Both the position numbers and the translations under genes were made by a program. Positions 33,096 through 41,917 of a stretch of 60,809 bases of DNA are shown here, in pieces; position 1 is the stretch's first letter, and each line of letters begins with the position of its first letter. A model generated the notes under the pieces. That model worked only from the letters and a program-made list of their open reading frames with translations. It did no database searches and had not been told where the DNA came from. The stretch comes from Pseudomonadota bacterium (GTDB lineage: Bacteria > CALINM01), in contig JAOABK010000010.1 in NCBI GenBank assembly GCA_026418415.1, positions 1-60,809 on the forward strand, written 5' to 3'.

Positions 33096-34820
33096 ATGAA
33101 ATTTTTAAAGTTTTTAATCTTTTTAGCACTTTATGTTTTTTTGACTGAAGAAAATCTTCTTTCCTTTCAAGATAAAAGGAAAATTCTTATTATCCATTCC
33201 TATCACTCAGGTTATGAATGGACGGATGGTATACAAAAGGGATTGTTGGATGTTCTAAGTAAAAACAATATTGAATTATTTTTTGAATTTATGGATTTAA
33301 ATAGGCAAAAGAAAACTGAAGAATATCTGAGCAAATTAGAAGAGTTTTATAAACTTAAATATGGAAATCAAAAAATAGATCTGCTTATTTTGGTTGATGA
33401 TGATGCTCTTGAATTTGTGCTTAAAAGAAGAGATAGGCTTTTCAATAATATCCCTATAGTTTTTTGCGGGATTAATGATTTTAAACCCGATATTATAAGG
33501 GGGCATAAAAATATAACAGGGGTAAATGAGGAAAAATCAATCAAAGAGACAATAAAATTAGCATTAAAAATATCTGGCAATCCAAAAAAGGTTTATGTTA
33601 TTGCAGGTGATAGATTATCGGAGAGAAGAAATTTAGAGCAGTTTAAGAGTGAGGCTAAGACATTATTAAAAGGAGTTGAGGTCAGTTACTTAAATACTTT
33701 AGAATTTGAGGAAATATTAAAACAGGTATCTTCCTTAGACAAGAAAGACCTTATATTTTATTTATCCTACCTTAGGTCTCCTCTCGGCAAGAGTTACACA
33801 AATGAAGAAAACTTAAAAAAGTTGAATGAAGCTACCCAGGCTATGATTTTCACAGTATCAGATCACATGGTTAAGAATGGAGTTATTGGTGGCAAGGTGA
33901 CGTATTCTTATGCCCAAGGAGAAACAGCGGGAAGACTTGCATTAAAGATCCTTTCTGGAACCAGACCCGATGATATACCCGTAGAAATGAAAAGTCCCAA
34001 TAGGTATCTTTTTGATGGACAGGCGCTTTTAAAACATAATATACCCTTAGCAATTTTGCCTCAGGATTCAATTATAATTAATAAATCAGTAGAAAGTATT
34101 TTTAGTGATTACAAAAGGGATATAGAAAAGGGTTTTTTTGGTTATGATTTATTTAAAAATCATGGAACAGTAATGCTTATAATAGATCCAAAGACTGGAA
34201 CAATTATAGATGCTAATGATAGAGCGAAGTTTTTTTATGGTTATCAGCAACTAATTGGTATGAAAATACAGGAAATAAACACACTGACTGAGGATCAAGT
34301 CAAAGAAGAGATGAGAAAGGCAAAGGAGCTTAAAAGAAATTATTTCAATTTTAGGCATAGGCTTGCAAACGGTGAAATAAGAGATGTAGAGGTGTATTCC
34401 TATCCAATAAGATTAAAAGATATGCCTTTATTGTTTTCAATAATTTTTGATGTTACTGACAAACTTTTAGCTGAGAAAAAGAATAAAGAAGAAGAAAAGA
34501 AAATTCTATATACATTTATCGCCCTTTCAGTAATTTCTATAGCCTTTCTTATTATGTTACTAATTTATTTATTGAAAAGAAGGTTGTATGAAAAGGAGCT
34601 TCTCGATAAAAATAAGAAACTTGAGGAAGCCCAATCGGAAATAAAAACTTTAAAGGGGATCATTCCTATTTGTATGTATTGTAAAAAGATAAGAGATGAT
34701 GCGGGTTACTGGAATCAATTAGAAAAATATATAACTGAACATACAGATGCACTTTTTAGCCATGCCCTATGTCCCGATTGTGCTGATAAATTTTTAAAAG
34801 ATTTCATGGATAAAAAATAA
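33096..34820 (+). CDS. Membrane sensor: periplasmic-binding-like + PAS + TM + Cys module
   Basis: This 574-residue protein has a signal-like N-terminus and an ABC-substrate-binding-like domain (residues about 28-325) of the PF04392 type, starting ILIIHSYHSGYEWTDGIQKG. A PAS-like domain follows (about 355-455), then a TM helix (about 470-493), a short coiled coil and the Cys module: C526, C529, H556, C559, C562 (ICMYCKKIRDDAGYW...SHALCPDC). There is no kinase, GGDEF, EAL, HTH or MCP output. The PAS lies before the TM and so may be extracytoplasmic. It may signal through partner binding by the Cys module. The Cys module is shared with the divergent gene. Confidence 0.75.
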   Translation: MKFLKFLIFLALYVFLTEENLLSFQDKRKILIIHSYHSGYEWTDGIQKGLLDVLSKNNIELFFEFMDLNRQKKTEEYLSKLEEFYKLKYGNQKIDLLILVDDDALEFVLKRRDRLFNNIPIVFCGINDFKPDIIRGHKNITGVNEEKSIKETIKLALKISGNPKKVYVIAGDRLSERRNLEQFKSEAKTLLKGVEVSYLNTLEFEEILKQVSSLDKKDLIFYLSYLRSPLGKSYTNEENLKKLNEATQAMIFTVSDHMVKNGVIGGKVTYSYAQGETAGRLALKILSGTRPDDIPVEMKSPNRYLFDGQALLKHNIPLAILPQDSIIINKSVESIFSDYKRDIEKGFFGYDLFKNHGTVMLIIDPKTGTIIDANDRAKFFYGYQQLIGMKIQEINTLTEDQVKEEMRKAKELKRNYFNFRHRLANGEIRDVEVYSYPIRLKDMPLLFSIIFDVTDKLLAEKKNKEEEKKILYTFIALSVISIAFLIMLLIYLLKRRLYEKELLDKNKKLEEAQSEIKTLKGIIPICMYCKKIRDDAGYWNQLEKYITEHTDALFSHALCPDCADKFLKDFMDKK

Positions 34821-34877
34821 GAAATCTTTTTGCTACTCTCTAATGTGACAAATGATGTTTTGGTGATTGATTTAATA

Positions 34878-34905
34878 ATGGCATGGGTTTTGAAACCCAT
34901 GCCAT
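34878..34905. terminator. Inverted repeat, likely bidirectional terminator
   Basis: A perfect 13-bp stem, ATGGCATGGGTTT / AAACCCATGCCAT, is separated by TG. It lies between convergent genes. Neither side has a long T tract, so termination may be partial. Confidence 0.6.
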
Positions 34906-34916
34906 ATGTTAGGAAG

Positions 34917-35201
34917 TTATTTCTTTGCTGGTGCTGGAGCAGGAGCTGCTTCTTTCTTCTCTTCTTTCTTTTCTTCCTTTACTTCTTTTTTCTCTTCAGC
35001 TTTTTTTGTTTTTTTGGTTTTCTTTGATTTTTTCTCTTCTTTCTTTTCTTCCTTCATTTCTTTCTTCTCAGGAGCTGGAGCTGCTGCTGGAGCTGCTTCC
35101 TTCTTCTCAGCTGGTTTAGCTGCTGGTGCCTGAGCGAAAGCAAAGCTTGAGAAAACAACCATTAACATTGCTGCAAGAATTGCTGTGAATGCCTTTTTCA
35201 T
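34917..35201 (-). CDS. Small secreted Ala/Lys/Glu-rich protein
   Basis: This 94-residue product has a clear signal peptide (cleavage after AFA at residue 23). The mature part is entirely low complexity: APA-rich ends around a core of KKEEKK/TKK repeats, highly charged and likely disordered. AGGAGGTGA precedes the ATG. A sigma-54 promoter lies 40-55 bases upstream, and an NtrC-type regulator gene lies just behind on the same strand. I do not recognise a family. It might act as a periplasmic buffer or metal or acid stress protein, but this is inference from context only. Confidence 0.75.
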   Translation of the reverse strand: MKKAFTAILAAMLMVVFSSFAFAQAPAAKPAEKKEAAPAAAPAPEKKEMKEEKKEEKKSKKTKKTKKAEEKKEVKEEKKEEKKEAAPAPAPAKK

Positions 35202-35240
35202 CTAAATCACCTCCTTCGGTTTTTATTCCGATTAGTTATT

Positions 35241-35256
35241 AGCAAACAAAATGCCA
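35241..35256 (-). promoter_or_regulatory. Sigma-54 promoter (-24/-12) of the small secreted protein gene
   Basis: Reading leftward, TGGCAT-N5-TTGCT matches the consensus TGGCAC-N5-TTGCW with exact GG/GC spacing. The expected start is near 35231, giving a leader of about 30 bases with AGGAGGTGA before the ATG at 35201. Confidence 0.75.
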
Positions 35257-35298
35257 GAATATAAGTTGTTGAAATAAAACAAAATTTTTAAAAAAGGG

Positions 35299-35324
35299 GT
35301 TAAACAATGCACCAAAACGTTAAA
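35299..35324. promoter_or_regulatory. Candidate upstream activator site
   Basis: Two GTTAAA hexamers start 20 bases apart (35299, 35319), about two helical turns, some 70-90 bases upstream of the predicted sigma-54 start. This distance suits an enhancer-binding protein. The repeat is short and could be chance in AT-rich DNA. Confidence 0.25.
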
Positions 35325-35333
35325 TATTTTACC

Positions 35334-36716
35334 TTATGGTATATCATTAGGTTTTTTTATACCATATTTTCCAAGCCTATACTGGAGAGTTCTGTATGTT
35401 ATTCCCAATATTTTGGAAGCTTTGCTCATATTCCACCCCGTTTTGTTCATAGCATCTATTATCAAATCCCTCTCTATTTCATCTAAAGATTTTCTTTCTT
35501 TGGTTATTTTTATTTCCCTATCATCTACATTAGGGGGGGGTATAAAAGTAGTTTGAATAATACTTGATATCACATGCTCATCTATAACTTCGTTGTCAGA
35601 GAGTATTACAGCTTTCTGCACAACTGATTCAAGCTCCCTTATATTGCCAGGCCAGTTATAATCTAATAGAAGTTTAATTGCGCCAGAGGTAAAAAACTTA
35701 TTGTCCACATGTGCTAAATGTTTATATTTATCTAAGAAATAGTTTGCCAGTATTGGTATATCGCTACTTCTTTCTCTTAAAGCTGGAAGCTTGATGGAAA
35801 AGATATTTAATCTGTAAAACAGATCAGCTCTGAATTTGCCATCTTTTATTCTTCCCTCTAAATCTACATTTGAAGCAGAAATTATTCTTACATCAACATG
35901 TATAGGATTTGTTGAACCGAGGGGATATATTTCTTTGTTTTGTAAAAATCTTAATAACTTTACTTGTGTCTGTAATGGTACTTCTGAGATTTCATCAAGA
36001 AAGATTGTGCCACCAGATGCTGCCTCAAAAATGCCTTTCTTCCTTCCCATAGCACCTGTGAATGCACCAGGTAAATACCCAAAAAGCTCACTTTCAATAA
36101 GATTCTCTGGCAGAGCAGCACAATTAACTGGAATGAAAGGATTATTTTTTCTGGGGCTTATATTGTGTATTGCTCTTGCTACCATTTCTTTACCTGTGCC
36201 ACTCTCTCCAGTTATAAGAACTGTTGCATCTAAAGGTGCGATTTTTAAGATTAGTTTTATCACATTTTTAAAAGATGGATGTTCTCCTATCATTCCTTCG
36301 AAAGCTTCTTTTGAAGAAATTCTTGAAACTAAAAATTTTCTTTCCTTTAATAGGTTTGTTCTCTCAATAGCTTTTCTGGTAACTAATACAACCTGTTCTT
36401 TTTTTAGAGGTTTAGTAATATAGTCAAAAGCACCATGCTTGATTGCATAAACTGCAGAATCAATGCTACCGTGTCCTGTGATTATTACAACTGATGTTTC
36501 TGGAGAGATTTGGGTTGCTTCCTTTAGAAGTTGAATTCCATCCATTTTTGGAAGTTTTAGGTCCGTAATTAATACATCAATCTCCTCATTTTGAAGAATT
36601 TTTAAAGCTTCTTCAGCTGTTGCAGAGGTTAGTGTATTATAAGACTCTTTTTGTAAAATATAACTTAATAACTCCCTTTGGTTTTTTTCATCATCAACAA
36701 TTAGAATCTTATTCAT
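35334..36716 (-). CDS. NtrC-family sigma-54-dependent response regulator
   Basis: The 460-residue regulator has a receiver domain (D9, D52 phospho-site in LITDLKLPKMDG, K102), an AAA+ domain with Walker A GESGTGKE (170-177), the GAFTGA loop that contacts sigma-54 (217-222) and Walker B GGTIFLDE, and a Fis-type HTH at the end (NMSKASKILGITYRTLQYRL). It should be phosphorylated by the kinase that overlaps its start by 4 bases. The sigma-54 promoter 100 bases beyond its end is the obvious candidate target. Confidence 0.94.
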   Translation of the reverse strand: MNKILIVDDEKNQRELLSYILQKESYNTLTSATAEEALKILQNEEIDVLITDLKLPKMDGIQLLKEATQISPETSVVIITGHGSIDSAVYAIKHGAFDYITKPLKKEQVVLVTRKAIERTNLLKERKFLVSRISSKEAFEGMIGEHPSFKNVIKLILKIAPLDATVLITGESGTGKEMVARAIHNISPRKNNPFIPVNCAALPENLIESELFGYLPGAFTGAMGRKKGIFEAASGGTIFLDEISEVPLQTQVKLLRFLQNKEIYPLGSTNPIHVDVRIISASNVDLEGRIKDGKFRADLFYRLNIFSIKLPALRERSSDIPILANYFLDKYKHLAHVDNKFFTSGAIKLLLDYNWPGNIRELESVVQKAVILSDNEVIDEHVISSIIQTTFIPPPNVDDREIKITKERKSLDEIERDLIIDAMNKTGWNMSKASKILGITYRTLQYRLGKYGIKKPNDIP

Positions 36717-38134
36717 ATATTTGCTGGAATTGTAATAATAAATTCTGCTCCCTTTTTATATTCTTTATTCAACCAAATGTCTCCACCATGTTCAAGAAGA
36801 ATCTTTTTTGTGAAAGCTAATCCAAGCCCCATCCCTGTATCTTTAGATGAAAAATAGGGTTCAAAGATTTTGTCAGATATAATATCTGGTATTCCCGCTC
36901 CAGAATCTTTAAAACTTATATAAATTTTATCATGTTTTTTACTTGTATTAACTATAATTAAACCATTACTTTTTATAGAATCTATTGAATTTAAAAAGAG
37001 GTTAATAAAACATCCCGCTAATTTTTCTTTATCGCCGAGAATATTTATGTCTTTATCAATGTTCATTTCAATGTTTATGTTTAAATCCTCCACCTTTGGT
37101 TTAATAATATTCTCAATATCTTTAAAAAGTTGAAATAAATTTAAATATTCCATATTTAGTTTTAAAGGTTTGCCGTATTCTAAAAAATGAATCACCATAT
37201 TATTTATTCTATCTATTTCTTTACCAACGGATTCTAATAATTCTATCGTTTTACTTTCTATTTTTGTTTCTTTTAATTCATCTTTAACTTGGTCAATTGC
37301 CAAGTTAATGAAATTCAAAGGATTTTTTATCTCATGTGCTATGGCTGAAGATAATTGTCCGATTTGATATATGTGCTCCATTTCTTTTATTTTATTTTCT
37401 AAATTTTTTCTTTCCTTAAGTTTTTCTATCATTTGATTAAAATTTATAACCAGTTCTTTAATTTCTGGGCCTAAAGAGATATCTACATTAATAGGGGAAA
37501 GGTCACCCTTCGATACCCTTTGAGTAGCTTCAACTATCATATGGACAGGCTTTGTATATTTATCTGCCAGGTATATTATTATTAAAGTACCTAAACTAAA
37601 AATAATTAGAGTCATAAAAAGTCTTAAATAAAAGTTTCTTTTTTGGACCTCTGTAAGGTTTTCCATATGCATTACAATGTTTATGTATCCATAATGTTCA
37701 TCACCTATAATAATTGGAACATTAATTGTCTTCATATATTCTTCTTTGGTTTTTACACCTAATTCAGCTTTTATGAGAAAATCAGAATCTTTGATGCTTT
37801 TGGCTATAAGTCCTACCTTTTTGGGATTTGTACTCGCTATGATTTCTTTACTCTCCGATAAAATTGATATTTCGTTGATCCCCTTTTTCTTTAATCTCAT
37901 AATTAGGTCTTTAAGAATTTCTGGATTTTTCTGTTCTTCACTGGTTAATTTTTCAACGCTTATTTGAATTGCTTTTGTAAGCTCGTCTATGTTTTCTTCC
38001 ATTTCTTGTATCAATCTTTTTTGTGCGTTTTGACTAATAATAAAGAGAGCGATTGAAGAGAGAATGAAAAGAGAGGTCATTGTAAGTATTAGTTTAGTCT
38101 TTAACCCCATCTTACCGATTAAAAATTTAATCAT
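36713..38134 (-). CDS. NtrB/ZraS-like sensor histidine kinase
   Basis: The 473-residue kinase has TM1 (residues about 15-34), a periplasmic Cache-like sensor (about 40-165), TM2 (about 168-190), a HAMP domain (about 190-245), H267 in SSAIAHEIKNPLN, an N-box FINLFLNSID, DSGAGIP and GMGLGLAFTKKI. The HEIKNPL box type pairs with NtrC-class regulators. The signal is unknown. The start codon has a -10-like TAAAAT six bases upstream and no Shine-Dalgarno. It begins the leftward kinase-regulator-small protein set, and its promoter is divergent from the dcw cluster. Confidence 0.92.
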   Translation of the reverse strand: MIKFLIGKMGLKTKLILTMTSLFILSSIALFIISQNAQKRLIQEMEENIDELTKAIQISVEKLTSEEQKNPEILKDLIMRLKKKGINEISILSESKEIIASTNPKKVGLIAKSIKDSDFLIKAELGVKTKEEYMKTINVPIIIGDEHYGYINIVMHMENLTEVQKRNFYLRLFMTLIIFSLGTLIIIYLADKYTKPVHMIVEATQRVSKGDLSPINVDISLGPEIKELVINFNQMIEKLKERKNLENKIKEMEHIYQIGQLSSAIAHEIKNPLNFINLAIDQVKDELKETKIESKTIELLESVGKEIDRINNMVIHFLEYGKPLKLNMEYLNLFQLFKDIENIIKPKVEDLNINIEMNIDKDINILGDKEKLAGCFINLFLNSIDSIKSNGLIIVNTSKKHDKIYISFKDSGAGIPDIISDKIFEPYFSSKDTGMGLGLAFTKKILLEHGGDIWLNKEYKKGAEFIITIPANI

Positions 38135-38140
38135 TCTATT

Positions 38141-38146
38141 ATTTTA
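38141..38146 (-). promoter_or_regulatory. -10 element of the NtrB-like kinase gene; leaderless
   Basis: Reading leftward, TAAAAT ends six bases before the ATG at 38134. The -35 is poor and no ribosome site is present, so this rests on the spacing pattern shared with other genes here. Confidence 0.4.
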
Positions 38147-38187
38147 AACTTTTTTTTCAAAAAAAATCTAAAAATTAATTATTTTTC

Positions 38188-38215
38188 TTGACAAATTTTA
38201 TGAAGAGGATAATAT
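38188..38215 (+). promoter_or_regulatory. Sigma-70 promoter of the dcw cluster
   Basis: TTGACA (38188-38193) and TAATAT (38210-38215) are separated by 16 bases. The start would be near 38222, inside the MraZ boxes. Confidence 0.75.
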
Positions 38216-38251
38216 TGGTAAAAAGTGGTATAAAATGGTAAAAAGGTGGTA
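38216..38251 (+). promoter_or_regulatory. MraZ operator: four TGGTA boxes
   Basis: TGGTA occurs at 38216, 38226, 38236 and 38247, with 10, 10 and 11 base periods. MraZ binds short TGG-type direct repeats at one-turn spacing upstream of its own gene. These boxes cover the predicted transcription start, and the last one lies in the AAGGTGG ribosome site, so bound MraZ should block transcription. Confidence 0.8.
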
Positions 38252-38255
38252 AAAA

Positions 38256-38705
38256 TTGTTTTTAGGTAGGTATGAGCATACCATAGATGAAAAGGGCAGG
38301 ATTAGCATACCTGCTAAGTTTAGGGAAATTTTGAAGGTTAAATATGATGAAAGATTAGTAATAACAACTATGGATGGGTGCCTATATGCTTATCCCCATC
38401 AGGAGTGGAAAGAAATTGAAGAAAAAGCATCAAATTTCGATGTGATAAAACCAGAAGATAGACAGTTTATGAGGATATTTTTCTCAGGTGCTATGGAATG
38501 TATTGTCGATAAATTAGGAAGAATTGTTTTGCCACCAACTCATAGGGAGTATGCAGGTATTGTAAAGGATGTTATTTTTGCTGGTATGTTAAAAAGAATT
38601 GAAATATGGTCAAAAGAAAGGTTTGAAGAGAGGATAATAAAGCCTTCTCTAGATGCTTCCATATCTACAGCAATTAGCGAGATGGCGAGCAGACTGGGAA
38701 TATGA
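38256..38705 (+). CDS. mraZ: Transcriptional regulator MraZ
   Basis: MraZ is a ring-shaped AbrB-fold repressor of the dcw cluster. Two copies of the fold are visible: GRYEHTIDEKGRISIPAKFRE and the second with DKLGRIVLPPTHREYAGI. The 149-residue length is normal. The start is TTG 38256, six bases after AAGGTGG. A TTG fits, as homology begins exactly there (MFLGRYEHTID). It overlaps rsmH by 4 bases. Confidence 0.95.
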   Translation: MFLGRYEHTIDEKGRISIPAKFREILKVKYDERLVITTMDGCLYAYPHQEWKEIEEKASNFDVIKPEDRQFMRIFFSGAMECIVDKLGRIVLPPTHREYAGIVKDVIFAGMLKRIEIWSKERFEERIIKPSLDASISTAISEMASRLGI

Positions 38706-39577
38706 GTTCTGTTCATGTTCCTGTTCTTGTAAGTGAGTTGCTTAACTTTATTAATTTTGAAGAGGGGGTCATAGTAGATTGCACATTTGGTGGAGGAGGA
38801 CACTCAAAGGCGATCTTAGACAAATTCCCAAGGGTCTCAGTTATTGGAATTGATCAGGATGAAGATGCAATAAAAAGGGGATTAGAGTTAAAAAAAATAT
38901 ATAACGAGAGAATTAAATTGCATACTAAAAATTTTAGAAATATAGAGGAAGTTTTAGAAGAAGAAGGCTTAGAAAAAGTAAATTTCTTTATGCTCGATCT
39001 GGGGGTTTCGAGTGATTTGTTATTTGATGAGAGTAGAGGATTCAGTTTTATAAAGAGCGGGCCTCTTGATATGAGAATGGACAAAAATATTAATATAACT
39101 GCAAGCTTTGTTGTTAATACTTATCCAAAGGAAAGGTTAGCTGATTTATTCTATAAATTTGGGGAAGAGAGATTTTCAAGGAAAATTGCAAAGGCAATAG
39201 TTGATTATAGGGAAAGTAAAAAAATTGAAACCACAGAGGAACTCGCAAATATTATAAAAAAATGTATAAGAAAAAGGCAAAAAATCCATCCAGCAACAAG
39301 AGTTTTTCAGGCATTAAGAGTTTATATTAATGACGAAATCGGTGCACTCGAAGAGTTTTTAGAAAAATCTTTAAATTTTCTCTCTCCATCTGGAAGGATA
39401 GCGGTAATTTCCTTTCATTCTCTTGAAGATAGAGTGGTTAAAAATTTTTTCAAGAAAAAAGAGAAAGAGGGATTTTTAAAAATAATCACTAAAAAACCAA
39501 TAACCCCTTCTAAAAGAGAGATGAGAGTTAATCCTCGATCCAGGAGTGCAAAACTTAGGGTGGGAGAAAAAATATAA
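38702..39577 (+). CDS. rsmH: 16S rRNA m4C1402 methyltransferase RsmH (MraW)
   Basis: RsmH N4-methylates C1402 of 16S rRNA with SAM. Key motifs: HVPVLVSELL start, DCTFGGGGHSKAIL SAM loop, DLGVSSDLLFDESRGFSF and SFHSLEDRVVKNFFK. The 291-residue length is a little short of the typical 310 but no motif is missing. It ends sharing one base with the ftsL start. Confidence 0.96.
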   Translation: MSSVHVPVLVSELLNFINFEEGVIVDCTFGGGGHSKAILDKFPRVSVIGIDQDEDAIKRGLELKKIYNERIKLHTKNFRNIEEVLEEEGLEKVNFFMLDLGVSSDLLFDESRGFSFIKSGPLDMRMDKNINITASFVVNTYPKERLADLFYKFGEERFSRKIAKAIVDYRESKKIETTEELANIIKKCIRKRQKIHPATRVFQALRVYINDEIGALEEFLEKSLNFLSPSGRIAVISFHSLEDRVVKNFFKKKEKEGFLKIITKKPITPSKREMRVNPRSRSAKLRVGEKI

Positions 39578-39918
39578 TGATTAAAATAGGAGCAAAGGGT
39601 TCTACTTATACTTGGAAAAGTATTTTTTCAAAAATAGATAAAAGCAGTATTGATAGGGTTCATATAAGCAATAAATCATTTATATTCTTTTTCCTGTGCC
39701 TTCTAATTTCAATGTTTTTGAAGATATACATAAGCAACCTTGTAGTGATAGAGGCAAAAAATGTAGATGCACTTAAATATAGGTTAAAAATAACTGAGAG
39801 CGAGCTGAAAAAAATTAAAAAAGATTTAGCTAAATATAGTGAAAAAGATATTCTCCTTGATTATTCCAAGAATTTAAATAATGAAGAAAAAATTGATCTG
39901 GTGGTAGTAAAGGAATGA
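39577..39918 (+). CDS. ftsL: FtsL-like cell-division protein
   Basis: This 113-residue bitopic protein has one TM helix (about residues 33-55), a basic N-terminal tail and a periplasmic heptad coiled coil (VDALKYRLKITESELKKIKKDLAKY). The position between rsmH and ftsI is the ftsL slot. Sequence conservation is naturally low in this family, so the call leans on position and topology. It overlaps both neighbours. Confidence 0.8.
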   Translation: MIKIGAKGSTYTWKSIFSKIDKSSIDRVHISNKSFIFFFLCLLISMFLKIYISNLVVIEAKNVDALKYRLKITESELKKIKKDLAKYSEKDILLDYSKNLNNEEKIDLVVVKE

Positions 39919-41909
39919 CAAAAAAGGGATGTCATGAGAGAAGATTTAATTTCAGAAAATTTAAGATACTGTTATTATGTTTGATTATAACTGGCCTTTT
40001 TTTAACAGTGATTGTAAGACTTTATGTAATTCAGATAGGCAAAAGAGATTTTTATCTATCAAAACTACATGGACAATATGGAAGGGTTTTCAACAATTCT
40101 GCTAGTTTTCGTGGAGAGATTTACGATAGGAATGGTGTAGAATTAGCTACGAGTATTCTATCATTTTCCGTATATGTGTATAAAAATAAAATCAATGATA
40201 TTAATCATTTTGCAAGTAATATGTCTGAAGTTTTAGGTATTAAAAAAGAGGAAATCATCTCAACAATTAATCAAACCCAAGCAAAAGGGCTCTTTATTGC
40301 AAAAAAAATTGAAGATTTGACCATAAAAAATAAGCTTTTATCGCTGAAAAAGCAAGATAGGAAGGGAGTCTCTGATGCCTTTGAAGTGGTTGAGGAGAGT
40401 AAAAGATACTATCCTTATAAAGAACTTGCATCACATGTTATTGGTTTTGTAAATGATGACAATGAAGGTTTGGAGGGGATAGAATATTTTTACGATAAAA
40501 AAATAAAGGGTGTTGCTACTAAAGTAAGCTATGGGACTGATATACCAGAGGGTTTTTTTATAAAAGGTAAACCGGTAAAAGAGGGTAATAGCATTGAGTT
40601 GAGCATTGATAAGGATGTTCAATCTGTTGCGGAAGAAGAATTAAAAAAGGGAATTCTTAAGACAAAGGCAAAAAGTGGCTTTGTCATTGTTATGGATCCC
40701 CATTCTGGAGAAATCTTAGCAATGAGTTCCTATCCCCAATATGATCCCAATAACTATTCAGCCTATTCTCCCTGGGAAAGAAGGAATAGAGCGGTTATTG
40801 ACCTTTTTGAGCCCGGTTCAGTAATGAAGGTATTTGTTATTTCAGCGGGGATTGAGGAGAGATTGATAAATCCACAAACTAAAGTTTATTGTGAAAATGG
40901 AATTTATAGGGTACATGATAGAAAATTCAAAGAAGCTCACCATAAGAGATATGGCACTCTTTCTATAGAAGAGGTGCTTAAGTACTCAAGCAATATTGGC
41001 TCAATAAAAGTAGGAGAGCTCCTTGGTAAGAAAAAGCTATATGAATACCTAACTGACTTTGGATTTGGTGCAAAAACCGATGTTGGTTTTCCTGGTGAAG
41101 TTAGAGGGATTGTTCCTAAACCTAAAGAGTTAACACCAGTTAGACTTTCAACAGTTTCTTTTGGCCAAGGTATTTCTGTTACCCCCTTGCAACTTATAAG
41201 GGGGTTTTCAGCAGTTATTAATGGTGGATATCTTGTAAAACCAATATTAATTAAAAGGATTCTTGATGAAGATAATAATACAATATGGACAAATCAAAAG
41301 GAAATAATTAAAAGGGTTGTAAGTGAAAACACCTCGAAGATTTTAAGAGAGATGCTAAGAAAGGCTGTCATAGAGGGTACTGGAAAAGAAGCAGAGGTTG
41401 AAGGATTAGAGGTTATTGGCAAAACTGGTACTGCACAAAAGCCAGGGAAGAGGGGGTATTTGGATGAGTATTATGCATCTTTTATAGGTGCCTTTCCTAA
41501 AGATAATCCCAAATATGCCATTTTCGTTGGTGTAGATGCTCCTAAAGGTATAGCTTATGGTGGTTATGTTGCCGCTCCTATATTTAGAGAGATAGCTAAA
41601 AAGATTATTGAACTTCAGGGAGGAGAAAAGAGAATTGTGGTAATGGAAAACGTAGTTTATAATAAGAACGTTGAAAAAGAGCATCCTGATTCTAAAAGTA
41701 AAATTGAGGTATCTGCACTTAATTATAAAGCTGATGAAAATAAATCTATACCAGACTTTAAAGGTCTTGCCCTCAGGGAGGCTATTAGAGTAGCCAATCT
41801 AAAAAAGATAGATATTGAAATACATGGTAGTGGTATTGTTTATGCCCAAGACCCTCTACCTGATTCAACGCTTTTTAATGAGAAGAAAGTTGTTTTATAT
41901 CTTAAATAG
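39915..41909 (+). CDS. ftsI: Division-specific transpeptidase FtsI / PBP3 with PASTA domain
   Basis: This 664-residue class B penicillin-binding protein cross-links septal peptidoglycan. Domains: TM near residues 17-38, the dimerisation domain (RGEIYDRNGVELATS), then the transpeptidase with SVMK (active S302), SSN (358-360) and KTGTAQK near 500. A PASTA domain ends the chain (SIPDFKGLALREAIRVANL). A PASTA tail is absent in E. coli FtsI but common in other phyla. It starts 4 bases inside the ftsL end and leads to murE. Confidence 0.95.
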   Translation: MTKKGCHERRFNFRKFKILLLCLIITGLFLTVIVRLYVIQIGKRDFYLSKLHGQYGRVFNNSASFRGEIYDRNGVELATSILSFSVYVYKNKINDINHFASNMSEVLGIKKEEIISTINQTQAKGLFIAKKIEDLTIKNKLLSLKKQDRKGVSDAFEVVEESKRYYPYKELASHVIGFVNDDNEGLEGIEYFYDKKIKGVATKVSYGTDIPEGFFIKGKPVKEGNSIELSIDKDVQSVAEEELKKGILKTKAKSGFVIVMDPHSGEILAMSSYPQYDPNNYSAYSPWERRNRAVIDLFEPGSVMKVFVISAGIEERLINPQTKVYCENGIYRVHDRKFKEAHHKRYGTLSIEEVLKYSSNIGSIKVGELLGKKKLYEYLTDFGFGAKTDVGFPGEVRGIVPKPKELTPVRLSTVSFGQGISVTPLQLIRGFSAVINGGYLVKPILIKRILDEDNNTIWTNQKEIIKRVVSENTSKILREMLRKAVIEGTGKEAEVEGLEVIGKTGTAQKPGKRGYLDEYYASFIGAFPKDNPKYAIFVGVDAPKGIAYGGYVAAPIFREIAKKIIELQGGEKRIVVMENVVYNKNVEKEHPDSKSKIEVSALNYKADENKSIPDFKGLALREAIRVANLKKIDIEIHGSGIVYAQDPLPDSTLFNEKKVVLYLK

Positions 41910-41917
41910 GTAGATCT

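Noticed and set aside
34906-35133. Long Phe/Ser/Leu-rich open frames on the + strand
   Set aside because: They are the antisense of the low-complexity Ala/Lys/Glu gene, which has a signal peptide, a ribosome site and a promoter.
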